DNA from: Trichomonas vaginalis G3
Taxonomy: Eukaryota; Parabasalia; Trichomonadida; Trichomonadidae
Length of the DNA stretch: 64,000 nt
Direction: 5' to 3'
Assembly (NCBI RefSeq): GCF_026262505.1
Contig: NC_067207.1
Location: forward strand, 24,210,082-24,274,081
Each line of letters begins with the position of its first letter. The stretch's first letter is position 1. The notes beneath the pieces were generated by a model. It worked only from the letters and a program-made list of their open reading frames with translations, was not told the DNA's origin and made no database searches. A program made the position numbers and the translations under genes. Shown in pieces: positions 19,255-29,100 of this stretch.

Positions 19255-20070
19255 ACAAAGAGAACACAAACAACTGCTATCGTTCATGAAGCCATAAATG
19301 AAGAATATGAGTGGTTCAGTTTAACAACAAGTTACGTCTCATTCGTTCGGTCAAGACGATATGTACCAAATGCAAAGTATTTTGACAGCATGTTTTCGCT
19401 CCAGACACTAAACACGCAGACGAACTGGTTCAAAAACCAAAGCACACAAGAACTTTGAGTGAAATTTCTCTAGACCGACTTTTTTCGGTCTTGCATAAAA
19501 CACATGAAAATCGTAAAAATTTGCCAATAAATTTAAGAGGATATTATGTACATAGACTTCTTGTAAATGCTGTTGCAATGTGGGCTTTCGCCTCGTTATG
19601 CATGGCATGTTACAGACTTCTTGACGAAATTCATAGACAAGAACGTGAAGAGATGGAAAAGAAACTTCAAGCAAAAGATGAAGTCATTGAAGCAAAAGAA
19701 CAAAAGCATTCAGAAAAGAATACCACGTTCGGTACCAAAAGGAAAGGAAAAGAACTATAAGTTATGATTTATACTGAAGATATGAGAGAAGAAGAAGACA
19801 GTGACATGGTTATGTTCATTTAGTCAGAAGGAAACAACAAAAGCTTTTACGACCTTGCTAAATTTACAAATCTGACAGAAATTGTCTATCGCGAAAACTT
19901 ACCGATTTCAATGACACCGAATGAAAGATGTGAAACAAATAGTTCAAGATACTTTACCTCAAACACACTATGATATTAAAGGTTGTACAATACTTACATT
20001 CAAAGAAGATTTGCCATTGTTAAAGGAAAAAATAACAGAGTATTTTGACAACTTCAAACAAGTAGGGTAG
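19255..20070 (+). pseudogene. KilA-N domain protein 2, broken
   Basis: Better preserved than copy 1. The N-terminal part reads EEYEWFSLTTSYVSFVRSRR and NAKYFDSMFSLQTLNTQTNW. The KilA-N core is LPINLRGYYVHRLLVNAVAM followed by SPRYAWHVTDFLTKF in the neighbouring frame, matching the family pattern G-YVHP-L---IA-W-SP-FA. A coiled segment (EREEMEKKLQAKDEVIEAKE) and a C-terminal PKGKEKNYKLMIYTEDM follow, as in viral KilA-N proteins with a DUF3627-like tail. Ends at 20070 after at least five frame changes. Likely a DNA-binding regulator in the intact element. Confidence 0.72.
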
Positions 20071-20159
20071 ATGAACCATTTATTTTTACGCTTGACTTCA
20101 GATGGCTCAAGTAGCTCAATTAGGTAAATTGCCTCGTCAAATCCTTCTGGCATTCCGAG

Positions 20160-20675
20160 TCCTTCCATCCGACAGGAAAAATTTTTCCTTCCAACAGGAA
20201 AAGTTTTTCCTTCCAACAGGAAAAGTTTTTCCTTCCGACAGGAAAAAATTTTCCCGACAACTGGAAAAAAATTTCCTTCCGACAGGAAAAGTTTTTCCTT
20301 CCGACAGGAAAAAATTTTCCAGTTGTCCGTCCGTAAACCATTCAAATTTTCGAAAATTGAGAACTTTTTGGTCGATACTTCAGAAAAAGTTTTTCCTTCC
20401 GACAGGAAAAAATTTTCCCGACAACTGGAAAAAATTTTCCCGACAACTGGAAAAGTTTTTCCTTCCGACAGGAAAAGTTTTTCCTTCCGACAGGAAAAGT
20501 TTTTCCTTCCAACAGGAAAAGTTTTTCCTTCCAACAGGAAAAAGTTTTCCTTCCAACAGGAAAAGTTTTTCCTTCCAACAGGAAAAGTTTTTCCTTCCAA
20601 CAGGAAAAGTTTTTCCTTCCAACAGGAAAAGTTTTTCCTTCCGACAGGAAAAGTTTTTCCTTCCGACAGGACACA
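20160..20675. repeat. 22-bp palindromic tandem array
   Basis: A unit of 22 bp (CAGGAAAAGTTTTTCCTTCC plus two bases, RA) is repeated about 20 times in two runs, 20165-20330 and 20385-20671, separated by a 55-bp unique spacer. GGAAAA-GTTTTTCC is nearly self-complementary, so every unit can form a hairpin. Because 22 is not a multiple of three, each frame reads a 22-residue repeat. No stop occurs on either strand, which explains the long opposing open frames here. A variant unit has CCCGACAACTGGAAAA. Not a CRISPR array. Confidence 0.88.
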
Positions 20676-20783
20676 AACGGATGACTGACGTTCCTCTTCC
20701 TGAATGCCTTCCAAAGCCAGAAGAACCGACAGCCCCAGCACCACAACAGACTTACTTACTAAGACTAAACACTTACATTTTTT

Positions 20784-21660
20784 TCAAGCTTGACTTTTTA
20801 CAATTTGAACTTTGTTTGCGTAGATATGAATTCTGAAAGAAGTATGAGGGTCTTGTATGACTTTGTACTTCTCCCATAGTTCATGTCTGTCAAACTTACC
20901 TGCCATGGACTCTTTCATAAGTTCCATGAAATCGTCTTCGGACAATCCGGGGAAAAGTATAATGTCAGTAAGTATTCTCTTTACATCCTTACTTAAACTC
21001 TTGCTGTCTGTACACAAATGACAACTGAGATGTTAAAGTGTCTGAGCTTTAAGAATTCGACACATATCTTGTTCTCTATTCTTAAGCAAAGGATGAGAAG
21101 CAAAGTCATCTAAGATAAGAAGACACCTATGAGGGTATGTCTTCCAATCGTAAGATTGCAATTTCTCTTCGAAATGTATTCTATCTCTTTCTGTTTGTTT
21201 CTGAAGTGTTTCTTCTCTAATATTCTCTGCATTTCCTTCATTTGGGTCTTTAAACTTAGAATATTATATACTCATTTATAGCATTATACTTCAAAACTCT
21301 TCTTTGGTACTTCTTTATCCAATCTAACAACTCAGAGTCTTTTATACATACTAACTTAGACTTCTTTATAATATCTTTGAACGAATTGACGGTTTGGTCA
21401 AATTGACCAGAAGTACTACAAATGACTACTAACTCATAAAATGGGTTCTTCTCATCTAGTTCTTGTTGTTGTGCAGCCATTTTAAGATAAGTGAAAGTCT
21501 TACCCGACCCAGGTGGTGCAATTAGACCTGTTATATCATTCTGAGCAAATAAGAACTTGTCATGTATAGGTTTTATCTGAGCATTTTCTAACTTCCCTCT
21601 TGTTCTTGTTTAAAACATTCTCAAAATTTTTTGTCATGTCAGCAAACTTTTTTCTAACAT
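20784..21660 (-). pseudogene. A32/FtsK-HerA-type genome-packaging ATPase, frameshifted
   Basis: Would pump viral DNA into the capsid using ATP. Walker A is GLIAPPGSGKTFTYL (about 21500-21530) and Walker B is RCLLILDDFASHPLL (about 21100-21130). ISVVICVQ (about 21035) fits the following sensor strand. The C-terminal 77 codons (20784-21017) are open. Frame changes lie near 21600, 21255 and 21030, with the start most likely at 21660. About 290 residues in total, normal for polinton ATPases. Divergent from the gene at 21697 with a 36-bp spacer. Confidence 0.82.
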
Positions 21661-21696
21661 ATTTTTAGAAAAATTAAAATTTTTATCTTTTAGAAA
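21661..21696. promoter_or_regulatory. 36-bp divergent spacer, ATPase / 21697 gene
   Basis: A short A/T spacer between two opposite ATGs, containing TTTTTAGAAAAATTAAAATT and TTTATCTTTTAGAAAA. TTTATC-TT-AGAA resembles the 17-bp divergent spacers elsewhere in the element. Confidence 0.45.
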
Positions 21697-22150
21697 ATGT
21701 CTAGCGATTTCGCTATCTATATTCGAGACAAGCTTTTCGACAGCAAAAACATCTGTCGACCATAAAATCTTACATAGTGTAAACAAGAAAGGTGAATTTG
21801 TTCTAAAGTTCTGTTTCTGGGAATAATGACAAGAACCATAAAACATTAAGCAGAGAAGTCTTAAAATTTGTCAATGACAGACTTGTTGACAGAGATGACA
21901 CCGATTGGAAAGATGAAGTCCAACAAAGTTCTTAGAATGCAAAGAAGACACATGCGCTGTTCTTGAAGATGAAATAGAAAACAGAATAGATGAGCTATTA
22001 AAGGACAAAGAACTTTTACATAAATATAGTTGCGCCAAATTTGACATAACTCCACCAGAAAAGAAGAAGAAAGAAAAGAAAGAAAAGAAAGTAGAAGAAG
22101 AGAAGAAAGAACCTGAACCAGTTCCAGAGAAAAAGAAATTTGACATGTAA
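21697..22150 (+). pseudogene. Maverick gene with charged Lys/Glu/Pro C-terminus, frameshifted
   Basis: Opens MSSDFAIYIRDKLFDSKNIC, continues after a frame change near 21760 (KGEFVLKFCFWE), then EVLKFVNDRLVDRDDTDWKD, another change near 21935, and CAVLEDEIENRIDELLKDKE. It ends with a Lys/Glu-rich stretch and stops at 22148-22150. No family recognised. The stop lies on a 22-bp palindrome shared with the convergent gene. Confidence 0.5.
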
Positions 22151-22169
22151 AAATAAAATTTTATTTTTA
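22148..22169. terminator. Perfect 22-bp palindrome spanning two convergent stop codons
   Basis: Reads TAAAAATAAA then its mirror complement. The first TAA is the stop of the rightward gene and the last three bases are the stop of the leftward gene, so TAAA (the trichomonad polyadenylation signal) overlaps both stops. Convergent genes therefore share one symmetrical 3'-end signal. Confidence 0.7.
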
Positions 22170-22587
22170 GAACATTTCTGGGTCAATGTCAATGTTCTCT
22201 TCCTCTTTAGGAGTAAACACTGGCTTAGACTCTAAAATCTTTTTACCCAATTTACCTTGAACTTCAACTATCTTAGACTCATAATATTCATAGTCGTCTG
22301 CTTTCTTTGGTTCATAAGGTATAACAAGTTTGTATGCTTTGCCTTCTTTAAGGTTTGAGAACCTTCTGTCAAAACTTTCTTTGACTGCTAACAAACCTTC
22401 TATGTCTAAGTCTTCAAATTTCGCACCATTTTTAGTCACAATAGCAAACTTAACTGGTTCGATGTTCCAAACTTTGCTGAATGAAGACTTTTTCAAAATG
22501 GTAGAAGTAAACATTCAAATATGTGAATGGGTCTAGTTCTTCTTTAAGTCCTGACATGTACTTGTTTACTGAGATGAATTTCGTCAT
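22167..22587 (-). pseudogene. Conserved-looking Maverick protein of about 140 residues, one frameshift
   Basis: Begins MTKFISVNKYMSGLKEELDP at 22587 and changes frame near 22515. It then stays open for 110 codons: SKVWNIEPVKFAIVTKNGAK, LLAVKESFDRRFSNLKEGKA, VIPYEPKKADDYEYYESKIV, and an acidic end PKEEENIDIDPEMF. The compact size, beta-rich middle and acidic tail are reminiscent of single-stranded DNA-binding proteins, and it lies next to the helicase, but this is only an inference. Preceded by an A/T leader related to the 30-bp leader. Confidence 0.5.
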
Positions 22588-22623
22588 CTTTTCTATCGGA
22601 TAAAAAAATATTTTTTTTTAAAT

Positions 22624-23860
22624 TTACTCATAAAAATTTTTCTTTGTATATACACCATTCTGAACATCTAAAAGACTTTTGACATTTGCCAAGAATGTTC
22701 GTTTAGACGCTGTCATATAACCATATTCTTGACAATATTGTTTATACGAATCGTACAATGACCTTTCATCTAATGACACAAAGTCAGTTTCATCTATGAA
22801 CAGTTCATATACACTCTTGTTTGCTTCTAACAATGTTTGTCTCTCTTCGGTATGTGGAATTTGTCTTGGATTGAACTTTGAAATATCTAATGTCATGAAA
22901 TATGAGAACAAGTGGTTGTAAAAGTCAGATGTCAAAGTTTCTGCTAAGTCGTCAAAATATTCTGTATCTTGCATATGAGAATCTGACGTTCTGACAACTA
23001 CATATCTTCTGTCAGAACTTTCTAACTTCATCGGAACAGCATTGTTTGAAACCATAATGAAGTTTGCAACATTTTTCACAAACTCTTTGGTCTTTATACT
23101 TTCTTTCAACAACTCCAACTTTGTCTGTTATAAGACTCTTCAAAGCATCTGAGTTCAAAACTTTTGTTGTATCTATACTTTGAAGTTCGTTACATACTAT
23201 AAGTTTCATATTCTCTATTGAGGAGTTAAACTTGCCACAGATGTTTTCTAAGTTTGTCATATTCGGGTTCGAATAGCCCTCTAACAGTTTGCACAAAATA
23301 TCTGTAAAGAATGTGTTCTTACCAGTTCCTTGTTTTCCAATTATAATGAGAGCAGTTTCATTTTTAGCACTTGGATGTTGTAAGATGTTTGCAAACCAAC
23401 ATAAGATATACTCATAGACTCTTTCGTTTCCATTGCATATAATTTCTTTGACATGGTCTAACCAAGCTTCTATAATATTTTCTTTCCATTCTACTTGTTC
23501 GTATTTATATCCAGTGAAGATAGAATAGAAGTTTGGAGAAGGTGTATAGAACTTTATACCTCGAACTGAAAAATCTTCTAACTTTGACAATAAGATATCC
23601 CAAGCATCTAACATCTTCATGCCAACTTGTACAACTTTTATTTTCTTAAGTTTCTGTCTACATTCTTGTTCAGACACTATTGTTGCTCTTGGTTTGTTAA
23701 AGACTACATCCCATTCTTTCATGACATAACATTCTGGGGCAGAGTCGACATAAATGACTAAACGTTTCAAATTCTCGACTGCTTTGTTATAGTCTCGAAA
23801 TGGACACATATTTCTGAATGCTTGGAAGTCATAAAAATCTGAAACATCTATTCTGTACAT
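22624..23860 (-). pseudogene. Superfamily 3 (D5-like) replicative helicase, one frameshift
   Basis: Would unwind DNA during replication of the element. Residues about 170-185 carry Walker A IIIGKQGTGKNTFF, followed by Walker B-like LIVCNELQS and motif C NFIMVSNNAVPM, the SF3 order. A single frame change near 23110 splits it into two long open frames. Start MYRIDVSDF at 23860 follows the 30-bp leader immediately. About 412 residues, with no primase domain visible in the N-terminal 160 residues. SF3 helicases are usual in virophages and polinton-like viruses; classical Mavericks rely mainly on their polymerase. Confidence 0.85.
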
Positions 23861-23890
23861 TTTTATAAAAATAAAAAAAATATTTTTTTT
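23861..23890 (-). promoter_or_regulatory. 30-bp A/T leader, copy 2
   Basis: Reverse-strand copy of 14061-14090 (29/30 identical), placed exactly between the stop of the penton-like gene and the ATG of the helicase. A third, diverged copy (AAAAAATATTTTTTTAT) lies upstream of 22587. Confidence 0.65.
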
Positions 23891-24683
23891 TATTCTTGAC
23901 TTTGTTGTTGCATTTGTTGCATTTGTTGTTCTTGAGCTATTGTTGTTGAAGTTGTTCTTGTAATACAATACTTTCACCAGTTGCATCTTCCAATTCGAAA
24001 CTTTCTGCCGTCATTGACAAATACATAGGACATAAAAGTTTTACAGGAACAAGTTTGCGTCAACTAATGTCAACGTTATACTTGCCAAAGTGTTTGAGTT
24101 CACTAAGGTTGAAAATTCTGCATTCGAATGAACAATAGGCAAACCAGCAGAGAAAGTATTGTTTATACGCATAAGTATCTTTTGGTCATAATAGTTTCTG
24201 TCGACATTCGAATAACACTTTGAACCTAAGTTTGAAACAATATATAAGATTGGTGTGCTTAATGTCAATGGAATAGACATTCCTTGTATGACACCTTTTC
24301 CTGTTATAGGAAACTGTTGTAGTAAAAACCAGAAATAAGTTTTGTATTATAGCTCATATCGTTTATAGTAAACTCAGTCGGACATCCAAACATAACGAAA
24401 CCTGCTCTAGTTGCAGCACATGTTACACCCGTACTTAAAGTATTAAATAAGTCAACAAACCTGTTGGTGGTATATCTGAGTAAGTATCTTCAAAGGAGTA
24501 TTTTTTACCATTCACAACAATAAAGTCTTCTGGTGTCAAAAGAGCAAAACAGGCTTTAGTCGTCATTGTGTTTAAGGTTAGTTTACAATATCGTCCTTGA
24601 GGACTTTGTAAGTTTGTTGTTATAGAATTATATGACTCAGGGTTTTTAGTCGTAATAGTATAAACCATTATGTCTTCTGCCAT
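23890..24683 (-). pseudogene. Penton-like minor capsid protein, frameshifted
   Basis: About 265 residues from MAEDIMVYTI at 24683 to a Gln/Met-rich end (AQEQQMQQMQQQSQE, stop 23890-23892). The sequence is strongly beta-rich: YNSITTNLQSPQGRYCKLTL, TRAGFVMFGCPTEFTINDMS, IQGMSIPLTLSTPILYIVSN, then NSNTLASITLTLVDANLF. Its size, beta content and position two genes from the major capsid protein fit the single jelly-roll penton of Polintons. I infer this from context and composition, not from a defining motif. Frame changes lie near 24455, 24325, 24050 and 23945. Confidence 0.5.
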
Positions 24684-24687
24684 TTAC

Positions 24688-25266
24688 TTAGCAAATAAAC
24701 TTTAATGAAATGTTGTGGTCGTCAAATATTTTTATGACGTCTGGGAAACTATACTTTAAGTTCAACGTTTCACCTCCTTCATAACGTATCTTGTCAATGA
24801 CATTATATGAAACACCACAGCAACCAATGTCGGGTTCTATTTCTTTGATGTTTATATCGTCTGCCTCTGTCAAAAGTTTCAATAGTTCTTTCAAGACTTC
24901 ATGAGGTGCAATGACATATGAGTTCACTTTTACAGGGTTGTGTTCGACCAAGTTTAACATTATACTTAAAGCTTGACAAATCTTCTCCTGAGTTTGAAGT
25001 TTGTCTTTCAGTTGTTGGTAGTCATTTCGAATATCTGCAACAGAACTTAAGTCTCTGCTAACTTCAGGATATGTTGGTTGTTCTTTTACAGGAACAATTG
25101 TTATACCATCTTTGTCTTCGTATGGTTTCCCCACTTCAACATCTCTGTCTTTGACATTGACAACAACACTTTGACTGTTTGTTTGAGTTGGTGAATTTAA
25201 CTTCACATCTGCCACCGCCATTAAACCTTTTGAAACACTCACGCTTCTATTTTTCGGAAATGACAT
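24688..25266 (-). CDS. Maverick protein of unknown function, intact
   Basis: One of the few intact genes of the element: 192 codons from MSFPKNRSVSVSKGLMAVAD at 25266. The open frame extends further upstream, but that part overlaps the divergent gene and is Leu/Cys/Val-rich noise. The sequence has a polar Gln/Val-rich N-terminal third, a coiled segment (DYQQLKDKLQTQEKICQALS) and a globular C-terminal part with EVLKELLKLLTEADDINIKE. The stop lies 5 bp before the penton-like ATG. Its position in the capsid cluster suggests a structural or assembly role. Confidence 0.65.
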   Translation of the reverse strand: MSFPKNRSVSVSKGLMAVADVKLNSPTQTNSQSVVVNVKDRDVEVGKPYEDKDGITIVPVKEQPTYPEVSRDLSSVADIRNDYQQLKDKLQTQEKICQALSIMLNLVEHNPVKVNSYVIAPHEVLKELLKLLTEADDINIKEIEPDIGCCGVSYNVIDKIRYEGGETLNLKYSFPDVIKIFDDHNISLKFIC

Positions 25267-25284
25267 TTTACTTAGAATAAAAAG
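25267..25284. promoter_or_regulatory. 18-bp divergent spacer, 24688-25266 gene / 25285 gene
   Basis: Contains TTACTTAGAATAAAAAG between opposite ATGs. Shares AGAATAAAA with 10495-10511. Confidence 0.6.
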
Positions 25285-25704
25285 ATGGACGTATTCGAGT
25301 ATCTCTTCGAATTGAAGCAGAACAAAGTTTACACACACAAACAATACAAATACATTGACAGAATAGTTCTTTATACAAACAATGGTAAATGTTATAGAAT
25401 AGCAATATTTGCTGAACCAAAATATTTCCATAAAGCAAAGAAAGTTGGTATAACTGAAATGGTGAAAGTTCTTGACGTTGACAAAAATATAACAACAAAA
25501 CTTACAGATATTTCTAAAGGTAAGTTTATCTTACAATATTATGTCAAAACTGGCGTACTGTCAATATTTGACGGAGAGAAGTCAGTTCAAGAACAACTTA
25601 CTGACCTGCTGCCAAAATCTGCTCGATGGAAGCTGTCGTTATGCCAATCTGAGGAGCCCCAGCAGGTTTCATCGAACGAATCTTCAAAAGAGCATCTTCC
25701 GTGA
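25285..25704 (+). CDS. Small Maverick protein, unknown function
   Basis: Starts MDVFEYLFELKQNKVYTHKQ and continues with alternating beta-like segments (DRIVLYTNNGKCYRIAIFAE and KGKFILQYYVKTGVLSIFDG). It is plausible protein up to about 25600. The last 35 codons lie antisense to the C-terminal codons of the major capsid gene (which ends at 25598) and have weak composition. The original stop may have been lost by a frameshift, extending the frame into the convergent gene. No family recognised. Confidence 0.55.
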   Translation: MDVFEYLFELKQNKVYTHKQYKYIDRIVLYTNNGKCYRIAIFAEPKYFHKAKKVGITEMVKVLDVDKNITTKLTDISKGKFILQYYVKTGVLSIFDGEKSVQEQLTDLLPKSARWKLSLCQSEEPQQVSSNESSKEHLP

Positions 25705-27201
25705 AAAGTGCTATTGGTTTTGTAAACTTCTTTGCTCTCAGTTCATCTGGACCGTCTCTGTCACCAGTATATTGTATTTGTACAGTACCAACAGTTGAAA
25801 TACCACCCATAAAGTCTTCTGAGTCAGCAAATGGAATGCCAAGCCAAAAGTTTGAACGGTCTCCATTTGTATATTGAGTTTTTTGACCTCCTGTATGAGT
25901 CCATACTTTCACATATGGCATAATAGAACTTTGCATTTCAGGGTTAATGGTTGTTGTGAAGTTGTTGTTAAAGTTCATAGCATCTAATGTCAAGTTGTAT
26001 GACCTCATATCCTCAACTGTAGAATATTCTTCTCTTGGATAATATTTGCCATCTATGTTTATATGATATTTAATACCAGGGTTGTAGAAACAAGAATAGT
26101 CATTTATAGTTCGTCTGAACAGTACAAACATAGTATCTGCATGTTTCATTGCAGTTGTTAAAGCAATATCTGTTCTTGCACCTGGGTCAGCACTTTGGTT
26201 TCCAACTTCACCTGCAAAGTCTTTGACAGATATTTGGTGTATAGGGAACATAAGTGGAACTGCAATATATTTGGCAGCTAAAGCATTTGAAATATCTGGG
26301 TCCAACATATAGACTGCAAGTCTGCTTTCTATTCTCTTGCATTCAAACTTTTCGCATGTGAACTTAACTGGGTCCCAAGCAGTTCCAGCAGCATTGAAAT
26401 AATAGTTTACTTCATTGTTGAAGTTTGAGAAACCAAAGTCTAAGTCAACTTTGTCTTTGCAAAAGTCACAGAACTTGGCTCCACCAGTTCCAGCTACAGT
26501 AATGCTGAATGGGTCTTGTGTTGGTGCAATGACTAAGTTATTTTTGCTTGGAGTAAGTTCAATAGAAATTTTTCCTGCCCAGTTTGGCAAGTATCTTAAA
26601 AACCTGAAGATGAGGAAAGATGACAAAGGAACTCTAAGTTTCAGTTTTACTTTAGTGGCAGCAGTTCCATCTGAACCAGAAAGGTTAACATAAACTCCTG
26701 GAACGTTAGGGTCAAGTCTTCTTATTTTCTCAATATTTGCATACTGGTCTGTTTGTTCTCTAGCTTGTGGTTGTACTGAGTTTCTCAAAGCGAACCATTC
26801 ATAGTTTGCCCATGTTACTGTTTGAACTAAGTCAGAGTTAGAATATATCTTATATCCCATGAAAACTTCTGGAGCATATTGGTATCCGACATAGAAAATT
26901 CCATTGCAACCTTTCTTGTCAGACAACTTGGCAGAAGGTTTTATTTCAATGTCTTGTTCCACGTATAAGAATGAGTTGTCAATAGAAATAATATGAAACC
27001 TGTCGCAAGCAATATCTACTGTTGTTGAAGAACCTTCTCCAAACTCACCTACGTTTCCATAAGAAACAGCAGTTGTATATTCGTAAGTTCCAGGAACTAT
27101 TTCTGACCTTCTAATGGCATTGTCGCATTCGTTATACCATTCGAAACATTTCCGTTCATGGCATCCAAAACTGTTGGCGTTATATTCTGAGCGGCGTACA
27201 T
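25598..27201 (-). pseudogene. Probable double jelly-roll major capsid protein, one frameshift
   Basis: About 534 residues from MYAAQNITPTVLDAMN at 27201; the last 454 are one open frame. The length, the all-beta alternation with long loops, Asn/Thr/Gly richness and the placement beside penton-like and packaging genes fit the double jelly-roll capsid protein of Polintons. Representative segments: FYVGYQYAPEVFMGYKIYSN, LRVPLSSFLIFRFLRYLPNW, GKISIELTPSKNNLVIAPTQ, LMFPIHQISVKDFAGEV and YNLTLDAMNFNNNFTTTINP. One frame change near 27143 disconnects the first 20 codons. The capsid assignment is inferred from architecture, not from an alignment. Confidence 0.68.
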
Positions 27202-27232
27202 TTCATATGGTAAAAATATAGAATAGTTGGAT

Positions 27233-29100
27233 TTATGTGTCATAATAGAACCCACTCGTACCAAGCTTTACTTTCTTCCTGACTGAGTTTTTAACTCTTC
27301 TTTTTCCTTCATTGCCACTACTTTCACTAGATGAAGTTACTTCTTCACTATTTTCACTTTGTTCTACTCTTCTTCTTTGGTGTCGCTTTTGGTAACTTGC
27401 CCTCTGCTTCAAGTTGTTGCATCTTTGCCTCATGTTCACCTAGTATTTGTAAATTTCCCATGTCCTTTTTGCCTTTGGGCTCTGGTCGCCCATCTCAGGT
27501 AACCTATATCCTAGAAAGATTTTGTCATAGTTTGTATTTGAGTCTTCGCGTATTGTTTGCATGACTCTTTCCTGAGTTTCCGGTTCAAGCTCTTTCAAAC
27601 AGAGCTTGTCCATATGGAATAAGCTCGTTTCCAAATATATGTTTTTGTAGCCATTCTGGTTTTCTTTCCATGTTACCAATAATATCTTTTGTGAATGGGA
27701 AAGCTTTTACCCAATCTTTCAGTCTTGCGTCGTTTATTTCTGTAGTTGGTTTTATTTTGTCAAGGAACATGTTTTTCAATACTAACATTTCATTTGGTAC
27801 TGTCCATTTGAGTTTTCTTAAATATTCATCCCTTCTCGGTTCATTGTCTGCAAAGTAAGTTTTTATGACATTTTGTAAACTTTCGTTTGCAAGGTCATGT
27901 ACAATAGGTTCTCTTCCTTCTATCTCCCTAACTTTCTTTCTAAACTCTTCACCAAATATACCATCTTTATGGTTCTGTGTAGTTCTTTGAGATAAATGTT
28001 CTAGAACGTCAGGTGTTATATTTCCATCAGCCATGTTCATTTCATACTGGTCCAAAATATCTGCATGTTTCATATCTTTCAATGGCATTAAAGCCGCGCT
28101 GAAAATACCAGCTATATCTGGTTCACCATTCACTTCCATTGCGTCTACAACTTCTTGGAATTGTGGTTGTAAGTTTATGAACCACCTATCCGGATTAGCT
28201 TTATGACCCCATCTCATTGTAGTTCCATAGTCTGCAGAAACAAAAGTAGGTTTGTTTCCATATTGGCTAGGTTCTGAATGAACTTTAAACAATGTTTCAT
28301 TTCTATATGTTTTGTTGAAATTTAACCTTTTATTTTCACCGAGTTCAGCCAAAGATTGAACGTTATATGGTCGTAAGTAAAAAGGATTGTTGTATTTGCG
28401 TACACTTTCTTTCAGTACTTCCATTCTATGCTGAATATTTTCATCTGATGTTGGAGTCTTTTGTATGTCGGCGAACATTTTTCGATATTCTTCTACTATG
28501 TCAGCCGAATTTTTCTTAGACTCTTGGAAAGATTCCATATTCCCCGCATACACTTGTTGAGGGTCAAGATTTTTCGGCTGTTCCAAATCTTCATCTAGTT
28601 CTGTGAAGTTAGTTTCCAAAGGAGGGACTTGTTCGTTTCCTTCAGGCTCTTCTAGCTGTTGTTGCTGAACTATTTCTTCCATGTCTGGTTGTATCTGAAC
28701 TTCTTCCTGTGGAGTTTCTTGTACCTCATCTGCTGGCATTTCATATATCCGAGACCGTTTTTAAAAAGTTCCCTATCTAAGTCATCCGGACTCATAAACC
28801 TTTCTTCTTTCGTTCCGTCTCTATTTTTTACGCGTTTCATGAAGAGAGTTGAATTATCATTTAGCTCTGACACCAAATATCTCGGAGTAAATTCATCCAT
28901 GTCATTTGGATGATATGCTATTAAATCATATCCCTTAGCGAGCTTGTATTTTCCAGGTTTGAAATTATATCCCATTTGGTGCTGAACCATAAAGCTAAAT
29001 AGTTCGGGTCAGTATTTCCTTCCTTGAACTTTCTAATAGCTTCTTTATATCTGTCACTAAAGTCAAGAGTATCTGGGTAACCATAATTTTCCTTAAGCAT
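27233..29100 (-). pseudogene. Large Maverick structural-type protein, frameshifted
   Basis: About 620 residues. Starts MLKENYGYPDTLDFSDRYKE at 29100, then NFKPGKYKLAKGYDLIAYHP, an acidic Gln/Glu-rich stretch (EEVQIQPDMEEIVQQQQLEE), a long globular middle of 384 open codons (27585-28739) and a basic Lys/Arg/Ser-rich tail ending near 27233. Frame changes lie near 28975, 28745, 27605, 27450 and 27360. No family recognised. The start overlaps the stop of the upstream gene by 8 bp, indicating tight coordination. Location next to the major capsid gene suggests a virion or assembly protein. Confidence 0.55.

Noticed and set aside
20102-20836. Long opposing open frames of 244 and 258 codons
   Set aside because: They consist of a 22-bp repeat that has no stop in any frame; openness follows from the unit and is not evidence for a protein.
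25268-25431. Upstream extension of the 24688-25266 gene to a 247-codon frame
   Set aside because: The extension overlaps the divergent gene at 25285 and is Leu/Val/Cys-rich antisense; the ATG at 25266 has the conserved divergent spacer.
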